64,000 bases of DNA from Adhaeribacter rhizoryzae. GTDB lineage: Bacteria; Bacteroidota; Bacteroidia; Cytophagales; Hymenobacteraceae. A model generated the notes under the pieces. The model saw only the letters and a list, made by a program, of their open reading frames with translations, had not been told where the DNA came from and searched no databases. Shown here one piece after another: positions 46,334 to 55,262 of the stretch. How positions within the stretch are numbered: the first letter of the stretch is position 1; every line of letters begins with the position of its first letter. The DNA is taken from the NCBI RefSeq assembly GCF_008629685.1, contig NZ_VWSF01000010.1, positions 1 to 64,000 of the forward strand. Direction: 5' to 3'. Both the position numbers and the translations under genes were made by a program.

Positions 46334-47851
46334 ATGAAAATTATTACCAAAATATATTTAAGCATTGGGTTTATTTTACTGGTTTTTGGGTTTGTTACGT
46401 TTGCTTATTTTAAGCAGTCCCAGAAAGTAGCAAAGAGCATTGAGCAGGTGCTGCTTTCTTCCGAAATTATACAAACCAACAGCAATTTGCAGCACGCGGT
46501 TGTTAACGCGCAGAATGGTTTAAGGGGTTTTTTGTTGTCTGGGAAAGAAAATTTTCTGGAACCTTATTACGCCGGTATGGCTTCGTACTTGATTGAACTT
46601 AGCCTTTTAAAAAATTTAAACCGCGACAAACCAGATAATATTAACTACCTGAACCAGGTTGATCTGGAATTTAACCGCTGGAACGACTCGGTTGCAGCTC
46701 CTATAATACAGGCCAAACGCGAAGTAAATACCAGCGAAAAAGCCCGTCAGCATTATAATCACTTATTTTACCAATCTTATAGCCAGGAAGAAGGTAAAAT
46801 TAAAATAGATACTATTCAATATTTCACCGGTTTAATTCAGAAAGCCGAAACCACCAATAAAAATGCCCAGGTAGCTATACTGAAAATATCGCAGGACCGA
46901 ACTGATCTGTTGGGCATTGCCTTAACCATTTTGGCCCTTATAATTGGTGTAGCTACGGCTTTGTTGCTGGGTAAAACCATTAAAAGAAGAATTTCCAGTA
47001 TGCAGAACCTGGCCAGCAATTTGGCCCGCGAGAATTTTGATATTACGTTAACCGATGATTACCACGATGAATTAAGTAGTTTATCGGCAGATATGAACGT
47101 AATGGCTAAAAAGTTGCAGCAGAGTTTTGCCAGCCTGAATAAAATGAACCAGGAACTCGACCAGTTTGCTTACGTGGTTTCGCACGATTTAAAAGCGCCG
47201 CTGCGGGCTATTAACAACCTGGCCGAATGGATAAACGAAGATATTGGCGAAACAACCCCCGACATCCGCAAAAATTTATCTTTAATGCGCGGGCGGGTGC
47301 ATCGCCTCGAAAACTTGATTAATGGCATTTTGGCCTACGCACGCATTGGCCGGACAAAAATTGAGCAAACTACTTTTGAATTTGGCGATTTATTGCAGGA
47401 AATTGCCGAATCGCTAGTGCTGCCCCCCGGATTTAATTTTATATTCCCGACGGAGTCGCTTTTAATAACTACCGAAAAAATATTGTTGCAGCAGGTAATG
47501 GTAAATTTAATCAGCAATGCTATAAAATATAACAACAAGTCCAATGGGCAAGTAACCGTAACCGCACAGGAGCACGGCGCTGTTTATTTAATTAGCGTAG
47601 CCGATAACGGTCCGGGCATTCCGCAGGAGTACCACGAAAAAATATTCGGCGTTTTTCAAACAATAGAAGCCCGCGATACCATTGAAAGCACCGGTATAGG
47701 CTTGGCAATCGTTAAAAAAATAATAGAAGAAAAACATGGCGCCATTCGGGTAGATTCGGAACCAAACCAAGGCACTACTTTTTCTTTTACCTGGCCAATA
47801 ATGTTGCCCGTAACCGTAGCCCACTCCCAAACCGCGCTTATCCATGAATGA
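46334..47851 (+). CDS. CHASE3-HAMP sensor histidine kinase
   Basis: A 505-aa membrane histidine kinase. TM1 at ~8-25 and TM2 at ~192-212 flank a CHASE3-type helical sensor (~35-185). A HAMP region (~213-265) precedes HisKA with phosphorylated H284 (VVSHDLKAPL) and a HATPase domain with N box QVMVNLISNAIKY and G box VADNGPGIP. Its stop overlaps the next kinase by 8 bases. Phosphate likely goes to the small receiver at 48579. Confidence 0.93.
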   Translation: MKIITKIYLSIGFILLVFGFVTFAYFKQSQKVAKSIEQVLLSSEIIQTNSNLQHAVVNAQNGLRGFLLSGKENFLEPYYAGMASYLIELSLLKNLNRDKPDNINYLNQVDLEFNRWNDSVAAPIIQAKREVNTSEKARQHYNHLFYQSYSQEEGKIKIDTIQYFTGLIQKAETTNKNAQVAILKISQDRTDLLGIALTILALIIGVATALLLGKTIKRRISSMQNLASNLARENFDITLTDDYHDELSSLSADMNVMAKKLQQSFASLNKMNQELDQFAYVVSHDLKAPLRAINNLAEWINEDIGETTPDIRKNLSLMRGRVHRLENLINGILAYARIGRTKIEQTTFEFGDLLQEIAESLVLPPGFNFIFPTESLLITTEKILLQQVMVNLISNAIKYNNKSNGQVTVTAQEHGAVYLISVADNGPGIPQEYHEKIFGVFQTIEARDTIESTGIGLAIVKKIIEEKHGAIRVDSEPNQGTTFSFTWPIMLPVTVAHSQTALIHE

Positions 47852-48569
47852 AGATAGATTCGTACAATGCCAAAAACAGTTGGCGCAGGTTAAAAAAGAA
47901 TTCGAAGAATTTGTATACCTGGTATCGCACGATTTAAATGCCCCCATTCGTGCTATTTCTAATTTATTGGGGTGGATTTCCGAAGATTTAGGACCCAATA
48001 TTCCAGACGATGTTCAGCAAAACATAAAATTACTGCAGGATCGCGCCCAACGTTTAGAAAAAATGCTGAGCGCTATTCTGGCACTTTCGCGGGTTTCGCG
48101 TACTAACCTGGAAACCGGTTATATAGAACTTCCCGCTTTTTTAGAAAACATCAGCGAAAAATATCGGAACAACAATAGCTTTATAACCATACAAGCCGAG
48201 CCGATAGGTTTTACTACTTACTACCAAAAGTTAAGCGCCGTAATAAACGAGCTGCTTACCAATGCGCTGAAACACTCCGATAAAGAGTTAACAACCATAC
48301 AGCTAACCGCTACTAGGGTTAATAATTTTTTGCAGCTATTAATTACCGATAATGGCTCTGGCTTTGCGCCAGAAATTCAGGAGAGAATATTTTCGTTATT
48401 TTATACTGCCCGTAGCAAAGAAGAAACTGAAAATATTGGGGCCGGACTTACGGTTGCCAGGAGTATTACTAATTTTGCAGGCGGTAACTTAACTATAAAC
48501 CAGGCAAAAGCAGGCGAAGGCAGCAGTTTTATCTTGCTTTGGCCGTTACATATATTAGAAACAACATAA
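47844..48569 (+). CDS. sensorless histidine kinase (kinase core only)
   Basis: A 241-aa HisKA-HATPase core without sensor or membrane segments, with H29 in LVSHDLNAPI. The ATP site is complete (VINELLTNALKH, ITDNGSGF, GAGLTVARS). It closely parallels the core of the preceding CHASE3 kinase in the dimerisation helix (GWISEDLGPNIP and AEWINEDIGETTP), so it looks like a duplicated core that lost its input. Input must come through a partner, perhaps by forming a heterodimer with that kinase. Confidence 0.85.
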   Translation: MNEDRFVQCQKQLAQVKKEFEEFVYLVSHDLNAPIRAISNLLGWISEDLGPNIPDDVQQNIKLLQDRAQRLEKMLSAILALSRVSRTNLETGYIELPAFLENISEKYRNNNSFITIQAEPIGFTTYYQKLSAVINELLTNALKHSDKELTTIQLTATRVNNFLQLLITDNGSGFAPEIQERIFSLFYTARSKEETENIGAGLTVARSITNFAGGNLTINQAKAGEGSSFILLWPLHILETT

Positions 48570-48578
48570 CTTTACCTC

Positions 48579-49001
48579 ATGACCGAAGAAAATTTAATAA
48601 ATATTTTACTTGTAGAAGACGACGAAGTAGATATTATGAATGTGCAGCGCGCCTTTCGTAAGAACAATATTAATAATCCGTTGTTTATAGCGCGTAATGG
48701 CTTAGAAGCTTTAGAAATGTTGCAAGCCGATAAAATTCCGAAGCCGCATGTGATTATTTTAGATATTAACATGCCTAAAATGAACGGCCTCGAATTTTTG
48801 CAGGAAGTACGCTCCGACGAAAAACTGAAGCGAATCAGCGTTTTTGTAATGACTACCTCTAACGAAGACAGCGACAAAATTAATGCCTATAACCTGAATG
48901 TAGCCGGTTATATTCTAAAACCTTTATCTTTCGAGAAATTTATTCAGTCTATGTCAACGCTTAACAGCTACTGGAAACTCTGCGAAAGACCATCTATGTA
49001 A
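48579..49001 (+). CDS. single-domain response regulator (Rcp1-like)
   Basis: A 140-aa stand-alone receiver with acidic pair E13/D14/D15, phospho-acceptor D62 (VIILDINMPKMNG), a T/S switch (VMTTS) and K (ILKPLS). It has no output domain, so it acts by protein-protein contact or as a phosphorelay shuttle. It begins 9 bp after the sensorless kinase, consistent with one operon. Confidence 0.92.
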   Translation: MTEENLINILLVEDDEVDIMNVQRAFRKNNINNPLFIARNGLEALEMLQADKIPKPHVIILDINMPKMNGLEFLQEVRSDEKLKRISVFVMTTSNEDSDKINAYNLNVAGYILKPLSFEKFIQSMSTLNSYWKLCERPSM

Positions 49002-49110
49002 AATTTAAAAATAGTTAATAGCATAAGCTACCAGGTAAGTGAGCTTCTTTGTTTACGCTGTTACTATTTTAAATAAATTGGTTGGCAGCAAAGCATAACA
49101 GCAAAATATT

Positions 49111-49118
49111 TATATTTG
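49111..49118 (+). promoter_or_regulatory. possible promoter of the hybrid kinase gene
   Basis: TATATTTG at 49111-49118 matches TAnnTTTG. The nearest TTG is too far upstream for a standard spacer, so this is weak. It would leave a leader of about 145 nt. Confidence 0.3.
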
Positions 49119-49270
49119 TAGTTCAATTAAAGTTACAGCAACTTAATTCAAAACAGATTAAATTTTAAGATTGATAAGGTTTTTCGTTAAAAGTTGTTTA
49201 TCTTAACAATACAACTTTCTAAACTTTATTCAATTTATTTACTTCATCTGAATTTTTCGTATTCTCTCAA

Positions 49271-52200
49271 ATGCCGGCAAGTGAAATTAAACTACTTATT
49301 ATTGACGATGACCTGGTAGACCGCCTGACCATTCAGCGATCTTTAGCCAAGGCTAATATTAATTGCCTGATTGATATGGCCGGCAAAGGCAACCAGGGTT
49401 TGTCTTTACTTAAGGAAAAAACTTACGACTGCATTTTTATAGATTACCTCCTGCCCGATACCAATGGCGTAAACTTACTCCGCGAAATACGCGCGAAGGA
49501 AATAGATACGCCGGTTATTATTGTAACCTCACACGGCGATGAGCGGGTAGCCGTAGATGCTATTAAAAGCGGCGCCTCGGAATATATTTCTAAAAATATG
49601 TTAACGCCCGAGGGCATCTCGTATAGTTTACGCACGGCCATTAAATTAGCCGACATTGAACGCGAAAGAAAAGCCGCCGAAGCAGCCTTGCTCCAAAGCA
49701 AAAACCGCCTGAAAGAAGCGCAACGACTAGCAAAGCTAGGGCACTGGGAATATAATCTGAAAACAAATAAAGTTATCTGGTCCGAAGAAATATTTAATAT
49801 TTTTGAATTACCGGAACAAACAGAACCAGACTACGACGATTACCTAAAGATTGTGCATCCCAGCGATCAGGAACTTCGAAAATTGGTATTTACCAAGTCT
49901 TTAGAAACCAAAACACCATACCAGCTCGATTTTAGGATAATTACGCCCAGTGGTGTTACAAAATATATTGCTTCTTATGGTACGCCGGTTATAAACGAGC
50001 ACGGCGAAACTACCGGCATGGTGGGTACGGTGCAAGATATATCGGACCGGATAAGTACCCAAAAAGCTTTACAAGAAAGCGAAGAGCGCTACCGCATGCT
50101 CATCGAAACCATGAACGAGGGCGTGGTTCACGTTGATAATGAACAAAATATATTATTTGCTAATCAGCGCTTTTGCGAATTAATGGGCTACGCCAAAGAA
50201 GAAGTTGTGGGCAGTTCTATATATATTTTTACGCCGGATGAGCAAAACAAAAAAATTATTGATGAAAAAAATACCCTGCGTAAACAGAATATTTCGGATC
50301 AGTACGAAATTCAGTTTGCGCGCAAAGACGGGCAAATTATTCATTTTCTGGTAGGTGTAAATCCTTTATTAAACCCCGATGGTCAGGTAATTGGCTCTTT
50401 GGGCACTTTTACCGATATAACCCAGCGCAAAAAAATTGAAGAAGCATTATCGTCCCGCGAAAAACTGTTAAGCACCTTATTCGAAAATGCCCAAAGTTTT
50501 ATTTGTACGCATCGCCTGGACGGCAGTATTTTATCGATTAATAAAGCTGGTGCCAATATTTTAGGTGTATTTCCAACTGACCTGCTCGGCCGCAGCCTCG
50601 CCGAATTTATGGAAGGGCAGCAGGTAAAGCAATTTAATACCTACCTCCAGCATATACAGGAAAACAAACATGCCAGCGGTTTATTTCCGTTTTATAACCG
50701 GCAAAACAACAGTCGACATTATTTGCTTTTCCGGAATGTTTTGTACCAGGAAACCGACAAAGAAGAATATATTATTGTAACGGCCCAGGATATTACCGAT
50801 AGAATTCATTTTGAGAAAGAATTAACCAAAGCCAAACTGGTAGCCGAAAAATCGGTAAAGGTAAAAGAGCTGTTTCTGGCCAATATGAGCCACGAAATCC
50901 GGACGCCCATGAACGGCATTATTGGCCTGACCGGCGTGTTACTCAAAATGGTACACGACGAAGAACAAAAAAGCTTCTTGCAGGCCATTCAGGCATCGGC
51001 CGATAAACTGCTGGTGATTATAAACGATATTCTGGATTTCTCTAAAATAGACGCGGGTAAGATTGATTTTGAAGAAACCGATTTTAATCCCAAAGAATTA
51101 TTACGCGAAAGTGTCCAGCTTTTTGAGGCCAGTGCGCAGCAAAAAAACAATAAAATTAACGTTAATATTCTGGCCAATGTACCCGCTAATGTAAAAGGCG
51201 ATCCGGGTAAGTTAACCCAGGTTATTAATAATTTACTAAGTAATGCCGTAAAATTTACCGAAGGCGGTCAAATTAACCTTTCGGCCGAATTATACGAAGA
51301 AAATGAACATACTACCTGGCTCCAGTTTACGGTGCAGGATAGCGGCATTGGTATACCCGAAGACAAACTAATTTCAATTTTCGAAAGTTTTACCCAGGCC
51401 AGCAACGATACCAGCCGCAAATACGGCGGCACGGGTTTGGGCTTAACTATTTCTAAGCAATTTGTAGAGTTACAGGGCGGTTCAATTGAAGTGCAGAGTA
51501 ACCTTGGCCAGGGCAGTACATTTCGGTTTAAATTGCCTTTTAAAAAAACCGAGGCCAGAACGGCGCAACCGCCACAAACCAAACCCGAAGCACCTGCTTA
51601 CCTGAGCGCCGAATTAGGCGCACTCCGTTTGTTGCTGGCCGAAGACAACGAGATAAACCAAATATTAGTTAAAAAAGTAGTCGGCGACTGGGGCTTTGCG
51701 TTAGATGTTGCCGAAAATGGTTTACAAGCCTTAGAATTGTTTAATCAGAACGCCTACGATTTAATTCTGATGGACATGCAAATGCCCGAGATGGATGGAT
51801 TTGAGGCCATAGATTATATCCGAAAAAGTAAGACCGCCGCCTGCAAAGTGCCTATAATAGCTTTAACGGCGCACGCTTCGCAAAACGAAATTCAAAAATG
51901 CTTACAGGCCGGTGCCGATGCTTACGTGTTAAAACCGTTTAAATCTGATAATCTGTTGCAGGAAATTGCCGCCCTGTTGCACCGTAATCCAGATTTTAAG
52001 CCAAAGTTCCCTGCCCTAACACCAGAAGCAAGTAGCCAGCAATATATTAACCTGGATTTCTTAAAAGAAATGGCTAACGGCGATAATAATTTTGTTCAGG
52101 ATATTTGTAGCATGTTTATTCAGCAGACACCTGGTAATTTAGAGCAACTTTTAAACCTGGCCAAAGAAGAAAAATGGCCCGACGCAAAAGCGTTGGCGCA

Positions 52201-52381
52201 CAAAATGAAATCGTCGGTAGTATTAATTGGCAATAAAGAGCTGGAAACCATTTGCCAGGATATTCAGAAGTACGCGTTATTGCCTACCCAAAGGCATTTA
52301 ATTCTGCCCATGATTTTGCGGGCCAAAGTTATATTCGAAAAAGCCGCCGCCGAATTAAAACTAGAATTAAAAACGCCATAA
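49271..52381 (+). CDS. hybrid sensor histidine kinase with two receivers and an HPt domain
   Basis: A 1036-aa soluble phosphorelay protein. Domains in order are REC (1-~125, D58 in FIDYLLPD), three PAS domains (~145-260, ~270-390, ~400-515), HisKA with H541 (NMSHEIRTPMNG), HATPase (~645-760), REC (~783-905, D835 in LMDMQMPEMDG) and HPt (~930-1030, H977 in LAHKMK). All phosphorelay residues are present. It has no membrane segment, so it senses cytoplasmic signals, possibly through PAS ligands or the N-terminal REC. Final phospho-target unknown. Confidence 0.93.
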   Translation: MPASEIKLLIIDDDLVDRLTIQRSLAKANINCLIDMAGKGNQGLSLLKEKTYDCIFIDYLLPDTNGVNLLREIRAKEIDTPVIIVTSHGDERVAVDAIKSGASEYISKNMLTPEGISYSLRTAIKLADIERERKAAEAALLQSKNRLKEAQRLAKLGHWEYNLKTNKVIWSEEIFNIFELPEQTEPDYDDYLKIVHPSDQELRKLVFTKSLETKTPYQLDFRIITPSGVTKYIASYGTPVINEHGETTGMVGTVQDISDRISTQKALQESEERYRMLIETMNEGVVHVDNEQNILFANQRFCELMGYAKEEVVGSSIYIFTPDEQNKKIIDEKNTLRKQNISDQYEIQFARKDGQIIHFLVGVNPLLNPDGQVIGSLGTFTDITQRKKIEEALSSREKLLSTLFENAQSFICTHRLDGSILSINKAGANILGVFPTDLLGRSLAEFMEGQQVKQFNTYLQHIQENKHASGLFPFYNRQNNSRHYLLFRNVLYQETDKEEYIIVTAQDITDRIHFEKELTKAKLVAEKSVKVKELFLANMSHEIRTPMNGIIGLTGVLLKMVHDEEQKSFLQAIQASADKLLVIINDILDFSKIDAGKIDFEETDFNPKELLRESVQLFEASAQQKNNKINVNILANVPANVKGDPGKLTQVINNLLSNAVKFTEGGQINLSAELYEENEHTTWLQFTVQDSGIGIPEDKLISIFESFTQASNDTSRKYGGTGLGLTISKQFVELQGGSIEVQSNLGQGSTFRFKLPFKKTEARTAQPPQTKPEAPAYLSAELGALRLLLAEDNEINQILVKKVVGDWGFALDVAENGLQALELFNQNAYDLILMDMQMPEMDGFEAIDYIRKSKTAACKVPIIALTAHASQNEIQKCLQAGADAYVLKPFKSDNLLQEIAALLHRNPDFKPKFPALTPEASSQQYINLDFLKEMANGDNNFVQDICSMFIQQTPGNLEQLLNLAKEEKWPDAKALAHKMKSSVVLIGNKELETICQDIQKYALLPTQRHLILPMILRAKVIFEKAAAELKLELKTP

Positions 52382-52476
52382 ATTATTCTTGTAAAGGAAG
52401 AATAAATAAAGTTGATAACCTTTATTCATTAAGCCTGTTCTGAATAAATATTCTCATTATTAGTATTACACGTGGT

Positions 52477-52950
52477 ATGGAAAACAAAGAAGCCTTTATG
52501 CGCGCGGCTATTCAGCTTTCTGTTGATAAAATGAAAGAAGGTTTAGGCGGCCCTTTTGGGGCAGTAGTCGTGCAAAACGGCGTTATTATTGCCCGGGGTT
52601 TTAACAACGTACTTTCTTCTAACGACCCAACCGCGCACGCCGAAGTAGATGCTATCCGGAAAGCGTGTGCCGTTTTAGGCACCTACCAGCTCACCGATTG
52701 TGATTTATATACCAGTTGCGAGCCGTGCCCCATGTGTTTGGGCGCTATTTACTGGGCCCGGCCCCGCCAGGTATATTTTGCCAACACCAAGCAAGATGCT
52801 GCCACAGCCGGCTTCGACGACCAATTTATTTACGACGAAATAGCCATCCCGCTCACCCAACGCTCTATTCCTATGCAGCAAATGCTTCGCCAAGAAGCCC
52901 AGGTTGCTTTTCAGGAGTGGCAAAAGAAAATGGACCGGCGCGAATATTAA
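52477..52950 (+). CDS. guaD: guanine deaminase-like nucleoside/base deaminase
   Basis: A 157-aa zinc cytidine-deaminase-fold protein. The zinc ligands are H54 in TAHAE (with catalytic E56) and C84/C87 in SCEPCPMC. The sequence AIYWARPRQVYFANTKQDAATAGF and the C terminus (WQKKMDRREY) resemble Bacillus guanine deaminase GuaD more than tRNA adenosine deaminase TadA. It probably deaminates guanine to xanthine. A TadA role is possible but less likely. Confidence 0.85.
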   Translation: MENKEAFMRAAIQLSVDKMKEGLGGPFGAVVVQNGVIIARGFNNVLSSNDPTAHAEVDAIRKACAVLGTYQLTDCDLYTSCEPCPMCLGAIYWARPRQVYFANTKQDAATAGFDDQFIYDEIAIPLTQRSIPMQQMLRQEAQVAFQEWQKKMDRREY

Positions 52951-53740
52951 ATTTTTATTTGGCCTTTAGGCGAAGGAGAATTTATTTCTTTAGCTGGTTC
53001 TGTATTGAGCGCAGCGGTAACTTTTACCTAAAATATTGGCTAATTTGCAACTAGCAGGAAGTTGGAAACCAGCAATTATATTAATGCTCCTTAACGATAT
53101 TCCATGTATAGCTTGATTTTCTGTTTATCTTTTGAAAGATTCCATCTTTCAATGACTTAGTGCTAACTAATATTTAGAAGCCTAAGTTTGCTCCCGGCCG
53201 CTAGGCCCCGTTTGGCCACTCGGGCTGTCTAAGCTTGTTTCCCTCCTATCGTCGGAATGCTAAAGCACCACAACCTTAGAAGGCCCTCATCGCCCAAACT
53301 GCTGTAGTCTGCTTCGTAGCTACGGCCTTTCTAAGCCTTAATCATCATTAAAAATCAATTAGCAAGCCAGCTCAACAAAGCAAATCCGCAACAATACGGT
53401 TCGGCCGAGTTCCTTCCCTAATTTAGGGAAGGTGCCCGAAGGGCGGAAGGGTTAATTTACTCCAGAAGAAAAGCCGCACTTGCAAAAGCGAAAAGACCGA
53501 AAAGTACCGCAGCATACCAAAGCAGCCTGAAAAGACTACAAAGAACCTATACTTAAAAATAATACCTGTTCAGCCTTCCTCTGGAATAATGATTATAGGA
53601 ATCGGTATAATAAGATTTCGTCTGACTGACCGAGTTGGGTGAGGATTACTTAGAAAATATTAATCAAGTAGTTAAGTTATAATTTCAATTCGATAAGGCT
53701 ATAATAAAAAGCTTTACTCTAATCCAATTACTAAAAATAA
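52951..53740. other. gene-free stretch with hairpins and a GC-richer block
   Basis: About 790 bp without a credible ORF. A perfect hairpin TTGAAAGAT-TCC-ATCTTTCAA lies at 53132-53152. A GC-richer block (about 53180-53340, starting CTCCCGGCCGCTAGGCCCCG) stands out from its surroundings. A compact palindromic pair follows: CCTTCCCTAA-T-TTAGGGAAGG at 53413-53433 and GCCCGAAGGGC at 53435-53445. The pattern suggests REP-like repeats or decayed mobile DNA, but no transposase remnant was seen. Confidence 0.5.
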
Positions 53741-53777
53741 AAAAGGGCAGTTACCAGAATCTGATAACTGCCCTTTT
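53741..53777 (-). terminator. ffh intrinsic terminator
   Basis: 18-bp stem (one mismatch) AAAAGGGCAGTTAxCAGA with a single-base turn. Read on the minus strand it is followed by TTTATTTTTAG. It begins 25 bp past the ffh stop. Confidence 0.85.
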
Positions 53778-53802
53778 ATAATAATTGAAATTAATAAATC
53801 AA

Positions 53803-55134
53803 TTACCGGCCAAACGATTTCATTTTAGATAAAGCGCCTCCTTTACCAGTAAGCTTATTCATATTTTTCATCATTTTGCGCATGTCGTTAAACTGCTTCA
53901 TAAGGTTATTTACCTGCTGAATAGTGGTACCGCTGCCTTTGGCAATCCGGTTACGGCGGCTACCGCTAATAATATCGGGGTTCGCCCGCTCTTCTTTGGT
54001 CATCGATTTTATAATGGCTTCAATTGGCTTAAAGGCATTTTCATCTATTTCCACATCTTTCATGGCTTTACCAACGCCTGGTATCATGCTTACCAAGTCT
54101 TTAATATCGCCCATTTTCTTTATTTGCTCTAGCTGCGATAAAAAGTCGTCGAAGTTGAACTGGTTTTTGCGGATTTTCTGGTTAATGCGGCGCGCTTCTT
54201 CTTCGTCGAAACTCTGCTGAGCCCGCTCTACCAACGAAATTACGTCACCCATACCCAAAATACGCTGGGCCATCCGGTCAGGATAGAACAGGTCGAGGGC
54301 TTCCATTTTTTCACCGGTGCTAATAAACTTAATGGGTTTTTCTACAACGGCTCTGATAGAAAGCGCGGCGCCACCCCGGCTATCGCCATCGAGTTTAGTG
54401 AGTACTACCCCGTCGAAATTAATACGCTCGTTAAAGGTTTTAGCTGTATTTACCGCATCCTGCCCGGTCATGGAGTCAACCACAAACAAAGTTTCGGTGG
54501 GTTTGATGGCGTTTTTAATTTCAGCAATCTCGCGCATCATGGCCTCATCTACCGCTAAACGGCCGGCGGTATCAATAATTACTACTTTTTTATTATTGCG
54601 TTTGGCAAATTCAATAGCATTTTGCGCAATCTGTACCGGGTTTTTATTATCCGTTTCGCTGTAAACCTCTACGCCAACTTGTTCCGCTAAAACTTTTACC
54701 TGGTCAATTGCCGCCGGACGGTAAACGTCGCAAGCTGCTATTAAAACATTGCGATTTTGTTTTTTTAGGAAATTAGCCAGCTTACCGGTAAAGGTGGTTT
54801 TACCCGAACCTTGTAAACCTGCAATTAAAATAACGGCGGGGTCACCTTTTAAAACAATATCTTGTTTCTCGCCACCCATTAATTGGGTAAGCTCTTCGTG
54901 CACAATTTTAACCATTAACTGGCCCGGCGAAACAGCGATTAGCACATCGCGGCCCATGGCTTCGTCCTTAATCTTGTCCGTAACCGTTTTGGCCACTTTG
55001 TAGTTTACGTCGGCATCTACCAGGGCGCGCCGCACCTCTTTTATGGTTTGGGCTACGTTAATTTCGGTGATACTGCCCTGACCCTTCAGGGTTTTAAACG
55101 CTCTGTCTAATTTATTACTTAAATTATCAAACAT
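53803..55134 (-). CDS. ffh: signal recognition particle protein Ffh
   Basis: Ffh (443 aa) is the SRP GTPase that binds signal sequences and the SRP RNA and targets proteins to the membrane. It has an N domain (1-~95), the GTPase domain with P-loop GLQGSGKTT (106-114), DVYRPAAIDQ, DTAGRL and TKLDGD, and a methionine-rich M domain at the end (GSGTTIQQVNNLMKQFNDM). Length is standard. It has its own terminator and is divergent from the GT gene at 55263. Confidence 0.97.
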   Translation of the reverse strand: MFDNLSNKLDRAFKTLKGQGSITEINVAQTIKEVRRALVDADVNYKVAKTVTDKIKDEAMGRDVLIAVSPGQLMVKIVHEELTQLMGGEKQDIVLKGDPAVILIAGLQGSGKTTFTGKLANFLKKQNRNVLIAACDVYRPAAIDQVKVLAEQVGVEVYSETDNKNPVQIAQNAIEFAKRNNKKVVIIDTAGRLAVDEAMMREIAEIKNAIKPTETLFVVDSMTGQDAVNTAKTFNERINFDGVVLTKLDGDSRGGAALSIRAVVEKPIKFISTGEKMEALDLFYPDRMAQRILGMGDVISLVERAQQSFDEEEARRINQKIRKNQFNFDDFLSQLEQIKKMGDIKDLVSMIPGVGKAMKDVEIDENAFKPIEAIIKSMTKEERANPDIISGSRRNRIAKGSGTTIQQVNNLMKQFNDMRKMMKNMNKLTGKGGALSKMKSFGR

Positions 55135-55262
55135 ATATTTTCAATGGCTAAAGAGATACAAAAATACGCAAATTTTAGGAAACCCAGGATTATTTTATTA
55201 AAAGCTACGTATATTCACCACCTGTTTATTCAATATTTTATTAACAAATTAATTATTCTGGC

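Noticed and set aside
52716-53054. 112-aa frame overlapping the deaminase end
   Set aside because: Alternative frame of guaD continuing into the gene-free block; no domain pattern and cysteine-poor.
53413-53445. CRISPR-like repeat
   Set aside because: Single palindrome cluster, no regular repeat-spacer periodicity, no cas gene in the window.
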